NCBI GenBank assembly: GCA_012840905.1
Contig: DUVT01000128.1
Coordinates: forward strand, 1 to 7,850
Reading direction: 5' to 3'
DNA from: Acholeplasmataceae bacterium
Lineage (GTDB): Bacteria; Bacillota_I; Bacilli_A; ML615J-28; CAG-698
DNA length: 7,850 bases
The notes below the pieces were generated by a model that was given only the letters and a program-made list of their open reading frames with translations, made no database searches and was not told the origin of the DNA. The position numbers and the translations under genes are program-made. Of this stretch, positions 4,815 through 7,850 are shown in pieces (within the stretch, counting starts at the first letter, position 1; every line of letters starts with the position of its first letter).

Positions 4815-7244
4815 ATGGCAACAATAAAAAAGAAGTTTTTTTTAGATAATATTGAAAGTGAAAGTACATATCGAAAGTTAGAGTATGAATTAGGTTTAAG
4901 GTTTAGAAATTCTAGTTTTAAGCTTAACCCTAATAAAAGTACTTTAACTATTGATCTCCAATCTGAAAATGAAGTTGTTGAGCTTAAAAGCTTAATTAGA
5001 AATGTTAGTAAAGAAATAGATATTGTAGAACGAGAAATAAAAGAAACCTTTAGAAAAGTATTAGTTTTAGAAAATCTAGATTGTGCTAATTGTGCAGCTA
5101 AGATTGAGCGGATTGCGAAAAGGACTTTTGATTATGAAGATATCATTGTTGATTTTACATCAACAAGATTTATAATTGAAACTACTTCAGAAGAAGTAAT
5201 TAATAATCTTGAAAATAAGGTTCAAGAAATTACTGAACAAGTAGATTCAAATATTAAAGTAATAAATAAAGCAAAAGTTGCTCGTGATGAAATTAAGCCG
5301 AGAAAAGTTGATGAAACTAGAAAAAAATACTTTTTTATTGGGTTATTAATATTTTTAAGTGGTTTTATTTTTAAATCATTTATGAATCATTTTGCTTTTT
5401 GGAATGAGACAATAAAACTTATTATTGTTTATGTTACTTATTCCTTAGGATATTTATTTATTTCTAGTGATGTTTTATATAGCGCACTTAAAAATGTAAA
5501 AAATGGGCGAGTCTTTGATGAAAAGTTTTTAATGAGTCTCGCGACGTTAACTGCATTAATTGTTGGTTATTATGATGAAGCTGTCTTTGTAATGATCTTT
5601 TATAAAGTCGGTGAACTTTTACAACAATACGCAGTTAATTACTCAAGAAGATCAATTGCCTCGCTTGTAGATATAAGACCGCAAGTTGCTAATATTATTG
5701 TTGGTGATACGATTGCCCCAATCGATCCTCAAGAAGTAATGATTGGTGATATATTAGTGGTAAATCCAGGTGAGAAAATTCCTGTTGATGGGATAGTTGT
5801 TGGTGGCGAAGGTTCACTTGATATTTCAGCACTTACTGGTGAAAGTATTTTAAAAGATGTAAAAGTAAATGATGAAGTTTTAAGTGGTTCAATTAATATA
5901 GATGGAAACTTGCAAATTAAAGCAACTAAAGCTTATGATGATTCAATGGTTGCAAAAATACTTGATATGGTGGAAAATGCAAGTACTTTAAAATCAAAAT
6001 CAGAAAACTTTATTTCAAAGTTTGCAAAATACTATACGCCAACAGTTGTAATAATTGCTGTTTTGCTTGCAGTATTTTTACCATTTATTTTGCCTAACTA
6101 TGATTTAACTTGGGCAAATGGCTTTAAAAATTCGATTTTAACCGCTTTAATTTTCTTAGTTGTTTCTTGTCCTTGTGCACTTGTAATCTCGATTCCACTT
6201 GGATTTTTCGGGGGAATTGGCGGTGCAAGTAGAAGAGGAATATTAGTCAAAGGAAGTAACTATTTAGAAGCATTAAATTTTGTAGAAACATTTGTATTTG
6301 ATAAAACAGGAACTTTATCAACTGGTAAATTTGTTGTTAGTGAAATAGAAAGTTTTAATGATTTTTCAAAAGAAGAATTACTTAGAATTGCTGCTCATGC
6401 AGAAGCTAAATCTAGCCATTTGATTGCTAAATCGATTGTTGATACATATGGTATTCAAAACATAGATATGAAAATTATCAAAGGCGGAAGACAAACTTCC
6501 AACCTTGGAGTTAAAGTTAAAGTCGATAATCAAGTAGTGTTAGTTGGTAAAGATGAGTTTTTGGAAAATAATAATATAAGTGTTCCTAAGGTAGACAAAG
6601 CAGGAATAATTGTTTATGTTGCTATTAATAATAAGTGTGAAGGTTATATAGTAATCTTTGATGAAATCAAGAAGAACGCAAAAGAAGCAATTAAAGAACT
6701 CAAAGCTGCTGGAATTAAAAGAACTATTATGTTAACTGGAGATAAAGAAAATATTGCAGATCAAGTAAGTAAGGAACTTGGCATTGATGAATATTATGCT
6801 GAGATGGATCCAATTAACAAAGTTGAAAAGTTCAGCGAAGTTAAAGCAAGACTTGATTATGATAAAAAGATTGCATATGTTGGTGATGGAATAAATGATG
6901 CACCGGTCCTGAGTAGAGCAGACATTGGTATTGCAATGGGAAGTCTAGGTAGTGATGCAGCAATTGAGGTTGCTGATATTGTATTAATGACTGATGATTT
7001 AGGTAAGCTTAGTGAAGCTGTTAAAATAGCAAGAAAAACAAGAAGGATTGTTATTCAAAACATTGTGCTTGCTTTAGTTGTGAAGTTTGCAGTACTTGGA
7101 CTTGCATTAATTGAACCATTTATCTCAACTACAGTTTTTGCATTTATGTTAGATTTCTTAATATATGAAGCAATCTTTGCTGATGTTGGAGTATCGTTAA
7201 TTGCAATTGTTAATAGTTTAAGAGCAATGAAGGTGACAAAATGA
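4815..7244 (+). CDS. P1B-type heavy-metal-exporting ATPase (Zn/Cd/Pb, CadA/ZntA-like)
   Basis: An 809-residue membrane pump that uses ATP to expel divalent metals. Visible in order: an N-terminal ferredoxin-like domain without cysteines (about 5-70); a heavy-metal-associated domain with LDCANC (C90, C93); paired membrane helices from about 172; the actuator TGES at 341-344; the transport motif SCPC (C452, C454); the phosphorylation site DKTGT with D496; TGDK near 641; the hinge GDGINDAP at 690-697; and late-membrane K757 and D790 typical of the Zn/Cd/Pb subgroup. Two departures stand out. The usual HP dipeptide of the nucleotide-binding domain reads H535-L536, and K757 to D790 is about 12 residues longer than in staphylococcal CadA. 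No good ribosome binding site precedes ATG 4815, so coupling to arsR translation is likely. It overlaps rimM by 4 bp. Confidence 0.92.
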   Translation: MATIKKKFFLDNIESESTYRKLEYELGLRFRNSSFKLNPNKSTLTIDLQSENEVVELKSLIRNVSKEIDIVEREIKETFRKVLVLENLDCANCAAKIERIAKRTFDYEDIIVDFTSTRFIIETTSEEVINNLENKVQEITEQVDSNIKVINKAKVARDEIKPRKVDETRKKYFFIGLLIFLSGFIFKSFMNHFAFWNETIKLIIVYVTYSLGYLFISSDVLYSALKNVKNGRVFDEKFLMSLATLTALIVGYYDEAVFVMIFYKVGELLQQYAVNYSRRSIASLVDIRPQVANIIVGDTIAPIDPQEVMIGDILVVNPGEKIPVDGIVVGGEGSLDISALTGESILKDVKVNDEVLSGSINIDGNLQIKATKAYDDSMVAKILDMVENASTLKSKSENFISKFAKYYTPTVVIIAVLLAVFLPFILPNYDLTWANGFKNSILTALIFLVVSCPCALVISIPLGFFGGIGGASRRGILVKGSNYLEALNFVETFVFDKTGTLSTGKFVVSEIESFNDFSKEELLRIAAHAEAKSSHLIAKSIVDTYGIQNIDMKIIKGGRQTSNLGVKVKVDNQVVLVGKDEFLENNNISVPKVDKAGIIVYVAINNKCEGYIVIFDEIKKNAKEAIKELKAAGIKRTIMLTGDKENIADQVSKELGIDEYYAEMDPINKVEKFSEVKARLDYDKKIAYVGDGINDAPVLSRADIGIAMGSLGSDAAIEVADIVLMTDDLGKLSEAVKIARKTRRIVIQNIVLALVVKFAVLGLALIEPFISTTVFAFMLDFLIYEAIFADVGVSLIAIVNSLRAMKVTK

Positions 7245-7741
7245 AATTAAATTTAGTTGGAACTATTGTAGGTACCCACGGTATTAAAGGTGAAGTTAAA
7301 GTGAAAAGTGATACAAGCTTCGCAAGATTTACTGTCGGAAATACATTGTATTTAAAACAAGGAAACAATACTAAAGAAATAGTAATTAACTCACATAGAG
7401 TTCATAAAAATATGGACTTAATTACTTTTAATAACCTGAAAAATATTAATGATGTATTAGAATATGTAGGTTCAGAAATATATGTAGATGTGAGTGATTT
7501 AGATGAACTTGAAGATGATGAGTATTATTATGATGATTTGATAGGTTTAATTGCTTATACAGAAGAAGGTAAAGAACTTGGAGTTATTCAAGATATAAAT
7601 GAAGTACCCCAAGGAATTATCTTAGTGCTTGAAAAGCCTGATCAAACAACAGCTTTAATTCCGTTTGTAGAAGAGTTTATAGCTGAAGTTAATATTGAAG
7701 AAAATAAAATTATTATTACACCAATAGAGGGCTTGTTATGA
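7241..7741 (+). CDS. rimM: Ribosome maturation factor RimM
   Basis: A 166-residue assembly factor for the 30S subunit that binds protein S19 and helps form the 3' head of 16S rRNA. The N-terminal domain opens with [20 protein letters not shown], the RimM hallmark. The PRC-barrel domain begins near residue 95 with YYYDDLIGL and ends with [13 protein letters not shown] and ITPIEGLL. The length is normal. The start is ATG 7241 after AAGGTGA (7230-7236), and it overlaps the ATPase stop codon. rimM-trmD is the ordinary Bacillota pair; what is unusual is the metal-efflux gene directly upstream in place of ylqD. No promoter of its own is evident within the ATPase 3' end, though one cannot be excluded by eye. 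Confidence 0.96.
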   Translation: MKLNLVGTIVGTHGIKGEVKVKSDTSFARFTVGNTLYLKQGNNTKEIVINSHRVHKNMDLITFNNLKNINDVLEYVGSEIYVDVSDLDELEDDEYYYDDLIGLIAYTEEGKELGVIQDINEVPQGIILVLEKPDQTTALIPFVEEFIAEVNIEENKIIITPIEGLL

Positions 7742-7850
7742 GAATAGATATTCTAACTCTATTTCCAGAGATGTTTGCACCATTTGATACATCAATAATA
7801 AAAAGAGCAATTGACAATGGTGATGTAGAAATTTACATTCATGATTATCG
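7738..7850 (+). CDS. trmD: tRNA (guanine37-N1)-methyltransferase, N-terminal part (cut by window edge)
   Basis: The first 37 codons are visible. [13 protein letters not shown] followed by [14 protein letters not shown] and HDYR is the conserved N-terminus of TrmD, which methylates G37 next to the anticodon and prevents frameshifting. The catalytic knot is beyond the window. ATG 7738 overlaps the rimM stop codon, and GAGGG (7727-7731) supplies the ribosome binding site 6 nt upstream. Confidence 0.93.
   Translation, partial: MRIDILTLFPEMFAPFDTSIIKRAIDNGDVEIYIHDY

Noticed and set aside
7239..7244. TGA as tryptophan (mycoplasma-type code)
   Set aside because: TGA ends the ATPase and rimM at the correct length, and Trp is TGG throughout.
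1..7850. CRISPR array, tRNA, rRNA, insertion sequence, attachment site
   Set aside because: No regularly spaced repeats, no cloverleaf or rRNA-like stretch, no transposase or flanking repeats were found. The accessory block at 3139-7240 shows no obvious boundary repeats.

Overview
The window is AT-rich DNA from a low-GC Gram-positive bacterium. TGA is clearly a stop codon: it ends the zinc ATPase and rimM in ATGA overlaps with the next ATG, and tryptophan is written TGG, so this is not the mycoplasma code. A YjcZ-type protein and a YlbD-type coat protein, both found in endospore formers, together with UPF0223, YlbE and KhpA, point to class Bacilli or a close relative. A deeper placement would be a guess.

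Left part (1-1043). Peptide deformylase (5' end only) and a tiny YjcZ-like membrane peptide lie on the minus strand, separated by a terminator. A UPF0223 gene on the plus strand converges on a minus-strand gene for a Met/Gly-rich coiled-coil protein, and the two overlap by 19 bp. The YjcZ-like and coiled-coil genes both have an AC-N16/17-CATANNNTA upstream sequence, as expected for the late mother-cell sigma factor SigK.

Middle part (1044-3138). An RsuA-type pseudouridine synthase is followed by ylbD and ylbE, then a terminator. The -35 box of a perfect consensus promoter for rpsP-khpA is embedded in the 3' arm of that terminator. A strong terminator closes khpA.

Right part (3139-7850). In Bacillus the order is rpsP-ylqC(khpA)-ylqD-rimM-trmD. 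Here an accessory block sits between khpA and rimM. It holds a NERD-HRDC-HRDC gene broken by three in-frame TAA codons, then an ArsR/SmtB-type repressor with a complete alpha5 zinc site, then a P1B-type Zn/Cd/Pb-exporting ATPase. The ATPase overlaps rimM by 4 bp and rimM overlaps trmD by 4 bp, with no terminator visible between them. As drawn, arsR-ATPase-rimM-trmD is one transcription unit starting at a perfect promoter with an inverted-repeat operator candidate beside it. Unless internal promoters exist, ribosome maturation and tRNA methylation genes would be under metal control.

The most notable items are the NERD-HRDC gene with three TAA codons and no frameshift, the wiring of rimM-trmD to a zinc-efflux promoter, and the very compact overlapping promoter and terminator elements. 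No unmistakably new system is visible.
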